Assembly (NCBI RefSeq): GCF_000002235.5
Contig: NW_022145606.1
Coordinates: 18,430,254-18,494,253 of the forward strand
Origin: Strongylocentrotus purpuratus
Taxonomy: Eukaryota > Echinodermata > Echinoidea > Camarodonta > Strongylocentrotidae
Length of the DNA: 64,000 nucleotides
Direction of reading: 5' to 3'
Positions 11,218-21,351 of this stretch are shown one piece after another; the first letter of the stretch is position 1; every line of letters begins with the position of its first letter. The translations under genes were made by a program, and so were the position numbers. Under the pieces are notes generated by a model. It did not search any database, had not been told where the DNA came from, and was given only the letters and a program-made list of their open reading frames with translations.

Positions 11218-14200
11218 CTGTTTAATAATAAGAAATATAAGATTAAGAAATACAGATCGTAATATTATAACACCTACATTTTGTGACGGGACTCTGTGTT
11301 ACTGCCCTTAGTTTTAAAGTAGTTATTGTTATCATTTTTCCCCTAAATTTTACAATTGATTACTTCTTGCAAAACAACAAACCTTTGTTTTACCTAGCGA
11401 CGATTTCAGTACCCATAATATTGCCTATATATTGTTATTTAATCTTATTTCTAAAAGTACGTAGACGAATAATCAAGACATTTCATTTCACCCGGCGCGT
11501 AGGCAGCTTACAGTTGTTGCTCATTGTATGAAGTGTTGTTTCTGCATATACAATCTGAGTATTCTGACAAGCTTAAAGGTTTCGTTTGGTCAGAGAAGAT
11601 CAACTATGGTGAAAATACGTCCGGAAAAGGTATTATTCCGTCAATATCGAAGGATTATTATTCACAAAATGTTGCCCTATCCCATAAATATGCACTTGCT
11701 GAAAATGATTAAAAAACGACTATTTAGCCATTCTAACCTAGCTCTAGATATAGAAACTTCATCGACTTCTGCTGATGCATCTTGAGGAGGATCGTTGACT
11801 GATGTGGATGCCGACGGTCTTGGCGATGCGGTTATTTCTGATTGCAAGAGAAGGGAATTGCGTTAACTTTGTAAAAATGTACATTCATTATGTTCATGTT
11901 ATTGCTTGTATAATCATGGTTAATTAGAAATTTAATACAATTTAATTACACAAATAATAATATTTTGGTAATTGATTAATGTCACAATTACCCCCCCCCC
12001 CCCCTCCTGGACAATCACCCCCGGTCAATTAACAGCGGGAAAATTAACCCCCCCCCCCCCGCCCCTCCCCAAGAAAATTACCCACAAGGTGAACCATCCC
12101 TCTCCCCCTCCCCCGTAGACAATCAATATATTACCTTCTAAGTGCATGGGAACTAGGAGCTGTTTTGTTGTGCTTTGTTTCAAGATGAACTGTAATATCA
12201 CTTTATTCTTGTCAGCTGTTCGTGTATCCACTTTGAACATCACTTTTTGCTGAGTCAGATGGCGAATCTCACTTCCCCGTAGAGTCTACAAATAATCACA
12301 TATATGTATTTGTGTGTGTGCTTATATAAATATATATATATGTATACATACATAGATATATAGATATTTGTATCTATTTATATTCAAGACTTAAAAATAA
12401 ACTTTACAGAGTGTACGTTAGCAGTAAGACAAAATGTATTAATTTAGTCCACAAAATAGAAATCTTAATTTACTAACAGATTCATCATCAGCAAATTCGC
12501 AATATTCACATAACAAAGTTTTACTCAATAAATACAATATGAATGGCACGTGACAAACAATTTATTACTTCACCAAAAAAAGGTAATTCTGTCTTTAGAT
12601 CATATTGCGAACACCGTTACAGAACCGTTAAGTTTGTCATTCCTTTTTATTACTTTTTCACTAGAATTGGTCCATCCGTATCAAAAGAAAGAAAAAAACC
12701 GTCTTCCTAATGGATTACGATTGTATTTGAAGTCTTTGAATGTCCCACATGCTGACTCTCTTTATCTCTATCCTAGCTACCTCGGAAAGTAAATTTGAAC
12801 TGTTCTTAGATCCCTCCCCCAAAATAAGGGTACAGGATGAAAACGGTCCGAAAGCCATTGAATATATTAACTATATTGTAGATCTTCTCCAATACATTGA
12901 ACTTTCCATTCTTAAACAAAAAGTACCCAAAGTAGGCACCATTTTGTCGACTGTATTTTATGTTAAAAAAATTGAATACTAAGTGGTTCGTCAACTAAAA
13001 TAGCCAAACAGAAATTAACCAATCATAAATTGCGCGACTCTCAATTGCAAAATTATTAGCTACATTTTGGTGGTCAATCAATAAGATGCTCAACTAATTT
13101 TGCACAAAAAGCATCATCCAATTTTATAATTAAACAAAACTTATTATGTACATGTATGCCTAAATGCGGAGGAGGCATTTTTCCAGCTCATCAACTGAAT
13201 ATAAGAACACTTTAAGCAGGCTGATTGAAATTGATCGTTTGATTGTTACCATGGCCTTGTCTTTCATAGTGCTCTCTGGGCAAGTAATCTTTAACGCTCC
13301 AGAACGCCACCTCACTAAGAATTGCTCTCCCGTGATCGGAGCCATGTATCCAGGCTGCACCTACAAAATAATTATGTAAAGAAAAAGCAATAGGTAGTTA
13401 AGGTTCAAGTTCAAATGCACTTCCACTCGATACAGTATAAACTGTAAGTTATAGAAGAAGAGATAGCGAGAGAAAAGAAAACAAGAAAGACGGAAAGGGA
13501 ACAAGAAACAAATGCAAATATATAACTTAGATCTACCGAAGTTTAGAATTCAAAAGATCAGGATGATAATTTGGTCTTATTAACCCAAGGTAAGCACATT
13601 CAGTATTAATGCTTATCTTGATGCGGGCCCTGCAATTAGTATTACCTCATGATTTCTAGGTACCCATTTACACCTGGGTGGAGCGTGGAAAATGTGGATT
13701 AATGTCTTGCCAATAGACATCAGTACCTGGCTGGGATTCGAATCGACAAACGCTAGTATTGAGAGTCAAGGGAATGGACCACTATATCACGACACGTCTA
13801 TGTAATCCGTTTACTTTTAAACTTGATGAATGTTGACGATCGTACCTGAATATTATATTGGTACTATAAATGCAAATAAGGAAGATGACGATAAAGACCA
13901 TCAACAGAAAAAGAGAAGAACAAGAAGAAGGAAAGACGAGAAAAAACACTAACCTCTCCTTTTCCAATGTTTTCATCTTTTACGTGGACAAACAACACGT
14001 GTTCATCATTCTTCGGAGCTGACACAGGAATATATGGTGTACAAATAACACGTTTTCCAATGAATGTCCTTCTGATGATAGCTACTATCCAAATTTCGGA
14101 GAAGTGGTTCATGTAGATATCTAGGTCGCGATGCCTTACAACACATTGCGGGCTCCCGCCGGTAGAAAGAAGAGCCGTAAAACTTTCCGAAGCTATTTAT

Positions 14201-15396
14201 GCAAGTAATAACAAAGATATATAGTAAATGTTTAACCGAAACCTTTGTCACAACTATCATTTGATACAATCATAAACTTGCATGTCAAAACATGTAAGTT
14301 CACGAAGAGGTATTATAATACTTATAATCACTAAATACGTCCGTGTATATTAACCTCTAATCAGTGATCATTAACGGAATTTCTAACTCTTTTGCCAAAA
14401 ACAAAACAATATAACTTTATGTGTTAGAGTGTAAAAAGAACAATTATAATGTACGTTTAATACCTGTGTAATTATCTTCCATGATTAGATCTATTACTTT
14501 TATATGAAAAGCAATGTAAATGGGACAGAGGATGAGAAGACTTTACCACTCTTGCGATAATAAGTGACGACTTTCGCAGTCTCTGGCTTTGTGAATATAC
14601 CACAATGGGGCATCGTTACTGTCACTGGAATGTCAAAGGTTGCATCGGAGGGCGACATCCTCAAGCCGACGGAAATGATGGCTTCCGTTTCCTTCAGCAC
14701 CAACTCAGGTGGAATGTCATGGATTGGTTCGACGATGACATCCTTTGCTCTGTAAGCTTCGTTTGGTGGGATTCTTACTTCAATACCATGCTTCTCAAGC
14801 CGAATCATGACAGTACCGTCACTCAAATCTTCCCTGCTTTCAAGATTTTCAATTGGAATTTCATCCTGGTGGGCGCTCGGTGGAGACATATGGTGAGCGG
14901 ACTCTATTATCTGTCCCTCCTCATCTGTAGGTTGTGTAGTGTACTCGTGTGGTCTGACATCCGCCGTCTTTACTCCTTCTCCAGATTTCATCCATTCCAA
15001 AACTGCTTGCTTGGAATGCTCTACTTCTGTAAATAATTGTCGGTACACTACTAGTATTGGAGATGTTACAATACGAATAAACAATACTGAGTAGAAGACA
15101 ATGTTTGACATTACATTATTATTTGTTTTATCGCCGTTTCATTAACACTGTATAAAACGAACATGTAAATATGATTCAATTACTGATCCATTTCTTTACT
15201 TGCCAAAACAAAAAATATGAGAAAAACAGGGAATGCATACCTTCATCTTTACGATGCTCGTCTATTCTCAGTTGTGAGGATGCAGAACGGACATAGGCAA
15301 CGGGCGGTAAAGTCATTGCACTTATCGAAGCATCACATCGGAAGAAATTGTCGAAACTCATCTCGAATGAAAGTGGCTTGAAGAACTTGCCCAAAT
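10965..15396 (-). CDS. Gene A: ZU5-UPA-Death domain protein (N-terminus not found)
   Basis: Seven coding exons chain together on the minus strand with GT-AG sites and matching phases: 15396-15241, 15026-14547, 14192-13954, 13360-13250, 12285-12135, 11837-11738 and 11217-10965 (stop). The order is a linker, ZU5, UPA, a short acidic and Ser/Pro linker, then a C-terminal Death domain. In UNC5, PIDD and ankyrins this module folds as a ZU5-UPA-DD supramodule and recruits death-fold partners in the cytoplasm. The first exon opens with two bases finishing a codon, so at least one upstream exon is missing and the N-terminus (ankyrin repeats, a second DD or something else) is unknown. The gene lies downstream of gene B on the same strand and has a near-identical copy at 53357-58167. 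No exon contains a stop. Confidence 0.85.
11738..11837 (-). CDS. Gene A exon: Ser/Pro-rich linker
   Basis: 100 bp, phase 1 to 2, acceptor TGCAATCAG, donor GTTAGA. The translation EITASPRPSASTSVNDPPQD continues with an acidic stretch (AEVDEVSISRA). A low-complexity linker between UPA and the Death domain. Confidence 0.7.
11985..12115. repeat. C-rich minisatellite in gene A intron
   Basis: Long C runs alternate with short AATTACC or GGACAATCAC units. Related G-rich versions lie at 40925-41140 (other strand), and others at 34590-34740 and 54705-54780. Confidence 0.7.
12135..12285 (-). CDS. Gene A exon: UPA domain, last strands
   Basis: 151 bp, phase 0 to 1, acceptor ATTTGTAG, donor GTAATA. The translation includes MFKVDTRTADKNKVILQFIL and ends LLVPMHLE. 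It is followed downstream by a C-rich minisatellite in the intron. Confidence 0.8.
13250..13360 (-). CDS. Gene A exon: UPA domain, middle part
   Basis: 111 bp, phase 0 to 0. Acceptor TTTGTAG; the donor chosen is ATG then GTAACA, because the frame beyond it reaches a stop and differs between the two copies by an indel, whereas the upstream part is conserved. The translation starts VQPGYMAPITGEQFLVRWRS. Gene B's matching exon is 114 bp with the same phases. Confidence 0.75.
13583..13800 (-). mobile_element. tRNA-derived SINE (old, in both block copies)
   Basis: On the minus strand the head reads GATATAGTGGTC (A box-like) and GATTCGAATCCC (B box), followed by a body with GGCAAGACATTAATCCACAT and CACCCAGGTGTAAATGGGTA. 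The counterpart at 57000-57215 keeps a perfect B box, GGTTCGAATCCC. Present in both copies, so it predates the duplication. The body resembles that of the younger SINE at 53836-54185. Confidence 0.75.
13954..14192 (-). CDS. Gene A exon: UPA domain, first part
   Basis: 239 bp, acceptor ATAAATAG, donor GTTAGT. The translation runs TGGSPQCVVRHRDLDIYMNH, then FIGKRVICTPYIPVSAPKND and VLFVHVKDENIGKGE. This matches the UPA pattern (conserved C, D-hydrophobic-Y, GKR, then a strand pair) and is clearly paralogous to gene B's exon at 26966-27213. Confidence 0.85.
14547..15026 (-). CDS. Gene A exon: ZU5 domain
   Basis: 480 bp, acceptor TTTACAG, donor GTAAAG, phase 1 to 1. The first half is an acidic linker (KTADVRPHEYTTQPTDEEGQ). 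The second half is ZU5: DGTVMIRLEKHGIEVRIPPN, then ISVGLRMSPSDATFDIPV and VTMPHCGIFTKPETAKVV, with the typical IPP turn and P-H-C strand of ankyrin and UNC5 ZU5 domains. Confidence 0.9.
15241..15396 (-). CDS. Gene A exon: linker before ZU5
   Basis: Acceptor TCATCTAG at the high end and donor GTATGC at the low end; 156 bp, phase 1 to phase 1. The translation contains GKFFKPLSFEMSFDNFFRCD and ends RIDEHRKDE, continuing into EVEHSKQAVLEW of the next exon. No recognised domain; probably the linker upstream of ZU5. Confidence 0.75.
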
Positions 15397-15819
15397 CTAG
15401 ATGAGAAGATAACTCTTACTTTACAAATTATAATATACAATGAACTATAATACATAACCTGAATTATCCTAACGTATGGTTCCTGGTATTCTCACGCGTC
15501 ATTCATTTATGTGATTTAACTTACCTGGACTTTAATTGTAGTTAGATTTTTGTTTGGGACCCTTTAAGATGTAATTTGTTTTAAATTTATTTTTGTTTTT
15601 GTGTTTGTACCTCTTTCATTTAATCTTCTACTTAACTAACCTATTTTTGTTTCATCTTAATGAAACTGGTTGTGTTTGGAATATGTATCCTACTTTAGAT
15701 AACCAGAATATAATCAAAACAGTCGTACTCTTCTTGCAATATTGTATTTTGTTTCTTCAAAATGATGAATGACTAATGTCACTTAACTCTTAAAGAGAGC
15801 TCAGCGACAAATTTGCTTT

Positions 15820-18220
15820 ATTTTCTTACCACAATTTTCTGTTATCCACCTAAATATTCAGAATTTTGAAGGAATGGAATTTAAACTTTTTAAAAGTCAT
15901 TTCTACATACTTATAATAATATTGCCCTGTCTGAAACCTGGATAAGAAATAACATGTCTCCAGAAATATTTTTAATGATTATAGATACGTTAGTTTCAGT
16001 CGTAATAGAGAACAAGATAGTGGAACTAGATTTGGTATAACAAATACATTAATTTTACAAACAGATGCAATCTTAATCATAATTATAGGCCCCCTAAAAA
16101 TTATATTATTTTATTCACTATTGTTCTTACAAATATCTTTACAAAAATTAATGAAGAACACAAACAATGTTTATTTTTGGATGATTACAATATTGTCATT
16201 AAAAAAGCTAATCATTTGAATTATATAGATTAATTTCATGAAATAATGTCTACATTTCTTGTCTAACTTTTATTAGTCTACCGACTAGAATTAGACGAAA
16301 AACGGCAACTTTAATTTATAATCTTTGTGTAAATATTTCATGTGATCTACTTTATGGCTCTATAATTTGTGATGTCTCAGATCATTATCCAATCTTGTCT
16401 GTTTTTGATTATTCATTACAAAAATCACTGAAGACGGTATTATTGAGTTTATTACAAAACCTATCTGAACTCAACTTTTCTTGTTTAATATATGATAGTA
16501 ACAGCGACCCCAAACTTTTATATGATGATTTCATGAAAATTATTCTTGAAATATACGATAGATGTTTTCCTGTAAAAGAGTTTAAAACTCGTACAGAGAA
16601 AAATTTATGGTTAAATGATATACTTAAAATGACTCGGTCACATTGTTAAAGGTTGATTAACAAACTGGGTAATTTGGTATGAAATGTTACATATTATATT
16701 CAAATTACTGTACTAACCCTTTAACATGCAAACAATCCTGAAAACATTCTCAAAACACAATGATATTCATGGTTTTCTTTGAAGGTGTCAATGTGCGACA
16801 CCCTCTAACAGTTAAAATTCTCCCGGCATCCATTTTTGAATTTTCCCAACCGATTTTTTACGAAAATAAAACATAAGACAGGCTTTAAAATTCCTTTCAA
16901 CACTTAAATGTCTTCTTCCCAATTTATATCATTAATAATGGTCTGTTTTCACTCAAACTTTCAGATTATCTGTAATCGTACATCAAACATTAAAGTCACT
17001 ATCTTAGCACCATTTTGGCTCCTCTAAACAATGTTACCAAGTCCGTTTAAACGAACGTACCGTATGAATAACAGATAATATGAAAAATATATTTAAAAAA
17101 CACAACAATTCTCGAGAATCGTGTTATGTTTATAGGAGGTTGATTATCTTAACCGTATTTTGTATTATCTAAAAATGGATTTAGAGAAAACATTGCACAT
17201 GAAATGCCTTGATCGGTTCATCAACTGATACAATAAATGCATATGAGAACAGTCAAATACTTTTTGGAGTATTTATCGACCTTAAAAAAACACTTGATTG
17301 TATCAACCATGATATTTTACTTAGTAAGTTATCTATTTCATGGAATACGCGGTATTTTACTAAATATACTGAGTAGTTATATAAACAATCGAAAGCAGTG
17401 TTAATTCTTGAAAATCTAAATTTAAACAGTGTACAGTGGAATCCCTAAAAGATCTCTTTTAAAATATATTGATGATATCCTTCTTTGTTCGACAATTTTG
17501 CCGATAATACAAATATATATTTATTAGTACAAAGTTTTAGGTAAGTTTCAGTTTTAGGTATCTTACAGAGAAGACTAATTAGTATGATATTTTATTCTGA
17601 TTTCAGAACACATACTGCCCCTCTATTTAAAAAATTCAATATTTTGCCAATATACGAACTATACGATTATATTCCTGGTATTTCTTACGTATTTATATTA
17701 TACAAAACTATTACCATTTAATTTTCACTCGTTGTTTATACAAAATTCTGACATTCACAATTTTAATACCAGAGGGAAATCTAACTATTGTATTATATGG
17801 GGGAAATCACTATCTAAAATGGCCTTGTATTCTGGAATAATTTACTTTAAAATATTAACAATCATAGATCCCTAAATGTATTCAAATTCAAACGAAAAAA
17901 TTACCTTCTACAAATTGGTAATACCTCCGTTAATTGGTTTACCTCAATTTATATGTAATAATAATTTATAAATTTGCTTTTTGTCTTCTTTTCCAATAAT
18001 GAATTGGGTTAAGTTTTTTGTAACACCCCTCATTGACATTATTTTTTTTTGTAGGTAAATGTTTTTCACTTTTTCTGCTTTTGTTCTTGTTGATTTATTT
18101 CTTCCAAGTTGTTATTATATCATTAATTTGTTGAATAGTTATAATGTATATAATGTATAGTGTTTTGTTTGTGGACGTGTGCAAATTCAATCGATTCAAT
18201 TGAAATAAATTCAACTCTGT
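15820..18220 (+). mobile_element. Strongly decayed LINE
   Basis: Scattered ORF2 landmarks in order: LSETWIRNNMSPEIF (endonuclease, near 15950), SDHYPILSVFDYS (near 16380), KNLWLNDILKM (linker) and FIDLKKTLDCINHDILLSKL (RT motif A, near 17270). Many stops and shifts. It lies upstream of gene A's first visible exon. Confidence 0.7.
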
Positions 18221-19584
18221 TACGTATGTAGAAAATGTAGAAAATGAGACGGTCACTTTACGCGAATAAGCATTATTATAAACAGATATATTTACATACT
18301 GATCTATTTATTAAGAACCTTCTAATTAACTCAAAAACTACGTTTGAACAGTGCTATTTCTTGTGAAAGCCAAATGAGCATGCTCACATGATGTTATTCA
18401 GGAACACATTCATTTGCTTATAATGACTTAAGTTTTAATAAACGAATAGGGTATATTGCACCCGTTATTCAAATATTACAAGAAATTAAGTACAAGACAG
18501 GGCAACTTACAATGTCGCGGAAAGCGACCCTCCTCCTCCTCTAGCACAGTGCTGAAACTGTACGATGAATATAAAAATGAGAACATCACAAAGAATACTA
18601 TTCCTAATAATAGCAAAATTGATAACAATAGAATTGATTATGATTAAAACGTTTGTATCCCAATGGGAGCCTAAACTACCACAACGCTGTCCTTCCTAAG
18701 GCCCGGCAATCATAATTACTCATGACTTCTTGTCTGAACGTATTTGGTTTTTAGTATCGTATCATAGAGAGAAGGAGTTTATCACAATCATCACAATTAA
18801 CGCCAAATCAAGATTACAGATCCAGAATGGATCTGTAATAATTTCCCCTCAAAATGCGTTTAATCTATTAATTATGTGAGGTAAAAACACTATCCTTCGG
18901 CAAAAGGATATAACGCCATTTTGGTTCTTATGTAACTGATAGACACTATAAATTAATAATACCCATTGAAACGCGTTTCAAAATCATTTTATACCTGCTT
19001 AAGGAGTCGCTTCTGACACTAGGAGGGTTAGTTCGCTTATGATGAAGCCTGTCTTCCCAGTGCCCCCTTGCTTCTGAAATCTTTGGAGGGGAAAACAAAT
19101 TCATCGTCAGTTGCCAAAAAGGCATATTCAACTGGATTACAGCAAAACGAACAAAAAGTGATACAAAAGACAATAATATTTATATCTCTATGGGAAAAAG
19201 TCTGGCAGTTTTATTCGTCAAAAGCACTTCACATTGTCTCGCTAAAGTCTTCTAAAAGTCAGAGCGATTTTTTTTTTGTGAGGGAGAGGGAGAAAAATGG
19301 AGAAAGATAGAGAGAGAGAGAGATATGGGGAGGTTGTTTGAAATTTCTGTGACATCAGAGTAATTATCCATCAAATATTTGTTCTCCGTCTGCCATTTGA
19401 ACTCGCTTTGGGTGATAGCACGGAGGAGCTAGAGCCCTTCAGCTGAAATAAGGATTTATAGTAAAGTAAATGACGCTCTCGTTGCTGCCCCCCAGTAAAA
19501 TATACACAGACAGTTTCCATGTTATTTTGGACAGATTATGTGTGTCGAAGTAATTTAAAGAGTATCCATGTTGCTTATTAGAAC
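18221..19584. other. No supported gene
   Basis: AT-rich spacer. A possible minus-strand exon (19073 to 18997, acceptor GATTTCAG) was considered and not accepted. A purine-rich (GA)n tract lies at 19280-19330. Confidence 0.45.
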
Positions 19585-19727
19585 CAGGCCCGTAGCCAGA
19601 GTTTGATGTTTGGGGGAGCACATACATGTAATCGATCGAGGTAAAAAAAAAAAGGGGGGTCTAAAAAAGTTCAACCTATCTTGGAAATTTTGAGGGGCAC
19701 GTGCCCCCCCCCCTGACTACGTGCCTG
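19585..19727. mobile_element. hAT-type MITE, short, old
   Basis: Ends CAGGCCCGTAGCCAG and CTGACTACGTGCCTG, with an internal G-rich then C-rich tract. Same family as the element at 61495-61835 (ends CAGGCGCGTACGCAGG). Flanks ATTAGAAC and ATTAATGA match only in part, so the 8-bp target duplication has decayed. Confidence 0.7.
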
Positions 19728-20363
19728 ATTAATGATTATAGCATCGACTTCATACACTATTTGTATACAGTGTATATACCCAGATCCACATCTTCGTGTC
19801 AGTTTAAGCGAAATAGGATAATATTAAATTACCGTCAGTGACTAAGAGCTCATTTCTTATTATGTCCAGCGTAGTCGTTTGGGATTTACTCATTAAAGAG
19901 CAAGATTGAATTTCTTTTGGGAAATCAATTAAGATCTCGAAAATCTACTTTGACTTATCCTAATCAGTTCATATTAAACCAACATCCTATGAGACCGAAA
20001 ACACAAAAACCTTAGAAAAGCCTAAGCTCCATGAAACCGACATATTTTTGTAGTCGGCCCCATGGACTCGCGTTCTAAAGGGCTGTAGCCGTATTTGACT
20101 CATACTAATATTTGATCACATACATGGTAGTAATATTAATTTTCATTGACATTTTATTTTGTATCGGTCTCAAAAAAAAACATTTTCAGAGATCACAGTG
20201 CTCCATAGATTTTATTCTTTAAAGTCAGTGAATAGTATTTTGTATAGATGTAAATATTCTATCAACGAATCATCAAGGCTCTTAGCTAAATCGAGAGAAC
20301 ATTTTATTGTAAGGTTAAGGCTTTAAGATGCAGAAAGCGTCGAAAGATTGTCTTCATGCTTAT
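19728..20363. other. No gene seen
   Basis: AT-rich spacer without an open frame or repeat structure that I can support. Confidence 0.5.
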
Positions 20364-21103
20364 GGGGCTTTCACATATACACTCCGGGGCCCGTACGGCG
20401 AGTAAAAACAGACATTTTGGAAATTTTCGGCGGTGTCCAGTCGGCTACCGTAAAGTTCCTACGGGCGCCGGGACAGTTTTTTAAGCCGTACGGGCGCCGT
20501 GGTGCAGAGTTGGCTGCTCCCAATACTCCCGGCGTTTTTATCTGACCGTTAGGCCCATCACGATTAGTTGGGGTCAATTCTCATGAGAAATCTTTGCGGG
20601 TGCCTTGCGGTGTTCAAGTATTCCGTACGTGTACCCTACGGCTCCCTCACGGTCCCTCGAGAGCCCCGGGTGATATGTACAACACCGGGCGTCTGCCGTC
20701 CGGGGGCCATTTAAAATAATATTGCCCGTGCGGGTCCCTTACGGTGGCATCTCAAAATGTACAACTCAGCTTTAAATACAGGAGATACGGATGCAAGAGG
20801 ACACATAGTTCAGTGCACCGCACGGCATCCGGCCGGGCGCCTTGAGGACCCCGGTAGGGCACCTTCCGGGAGCCATTGGTGGACCTGCTCATCGGACTAA
20901 GCCCGTAAGCTTACCAGCCAGCACCCTTACGGGCGCCTTGCATTTCACTCCACCAACTTTCACCGGGCACCTCCCGGGCGCCGCAGAATATGTGACCACA
21001 CATGTCGTAGAAATGAAAATCGGAAGGTTCCCGTACGGTCTCTAAATCCACGGCAAGCCGCCGGGTAGGAAAAATCGCACGGGGCCCGGTTTATATGTGA
21101 CCT
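20364..21103. mobile_element. CG-rich inverted-repeat element, about 740 bp
   Basis: An island of high GC in AT-rich DNA. The ends form an imperfect inverted repeat: TTTCACATATACACTCCGGG at the left against the complement of CCCGGTTTATATGTGACC at the right, both running into GGGGCCCGTACGG-like sequence. The interior is packed with CGGGCGCC and CCGTACGG motifs in both orientations. No coherent protein, so probably a non-autonomous DNA transposon. The superfamily is unclear. Confidence 0.65.
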
Positions 21104-21253
21104 AGGCGTAACAAGTGTAGCACAGGATTAAGTGGAATAAGTGGCAACGGTATCATCATTGGTCAGTTTCATTCAACGGGACCCTGGTTTGGAAATACAT
21201 GCTAAATCTATGGAAATATTAACGACACATACATACCGCTTGGAAACACTTAC

Positions 21254-21351
21254 CTCCAAATCATGTAGGCCTACTGTCGGTGTGGTCCTTAGTTCTTTAC
21301 GAGGGGATTCTCCTTCGAAGACTTCTTCCACATTTGTGTCATGTTGCTTTT
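21254..21351 (-). CDS. Gene B exon after Death domain
   Basis: 98 bp, phase 1 to 0, acceptor CTCCAAAG, donor GTAAGT (consensus). The translation KQHDTNVEEVFEGESPRKEL, then RTTPTVGLHDLE. An acidic tail without a known domain; the next exon was not identified. Confidence 0.6.

Larger units (their letters stand above)
1..14755. repeat. Segmental duplication, copy 1 (left edge outside window)
   Basis: This block matches 42415-58167 base for base over long stretches, interrupted only by insertions and deletions private to one copy. It carries gene A and all its flanking repeats. The ZU5 part of the gene (14547-14755 against 57959-58167) shows a single difference by eye, while stretches such as 12.5-13.1 kb differ much more. 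The match ends at 14755 only because copy 2 is interrupted there by a transposon, so the true right edge is not visible. Confidence 0.93.

Noticed and set aside
13160-13249. Extension of gene A's UPA exon to the stop at 13157
   Set aside because: The two gene copies fall out of frame with each other here through a 1-bp indel, and an upstream donor in phase 0 matches the next exon.
14564-15036. Plus-strand open frames opposite the ZU5 exon
   Set aside because: Shadow frames of the minus-strand ZU5 exon, which has family motifs and splice sites.
18997-19073. Possible minus-strand exon with acceptor GATTTCAG, whose phase-0 reading KQGGTGKTGFIISELTLL suggested a P-loop
   Set aside because: The reading meets TAA within the exon, the glycine spacing does not fit a Walker A motif, and the other phase is equally open. 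Not enough to annotate.
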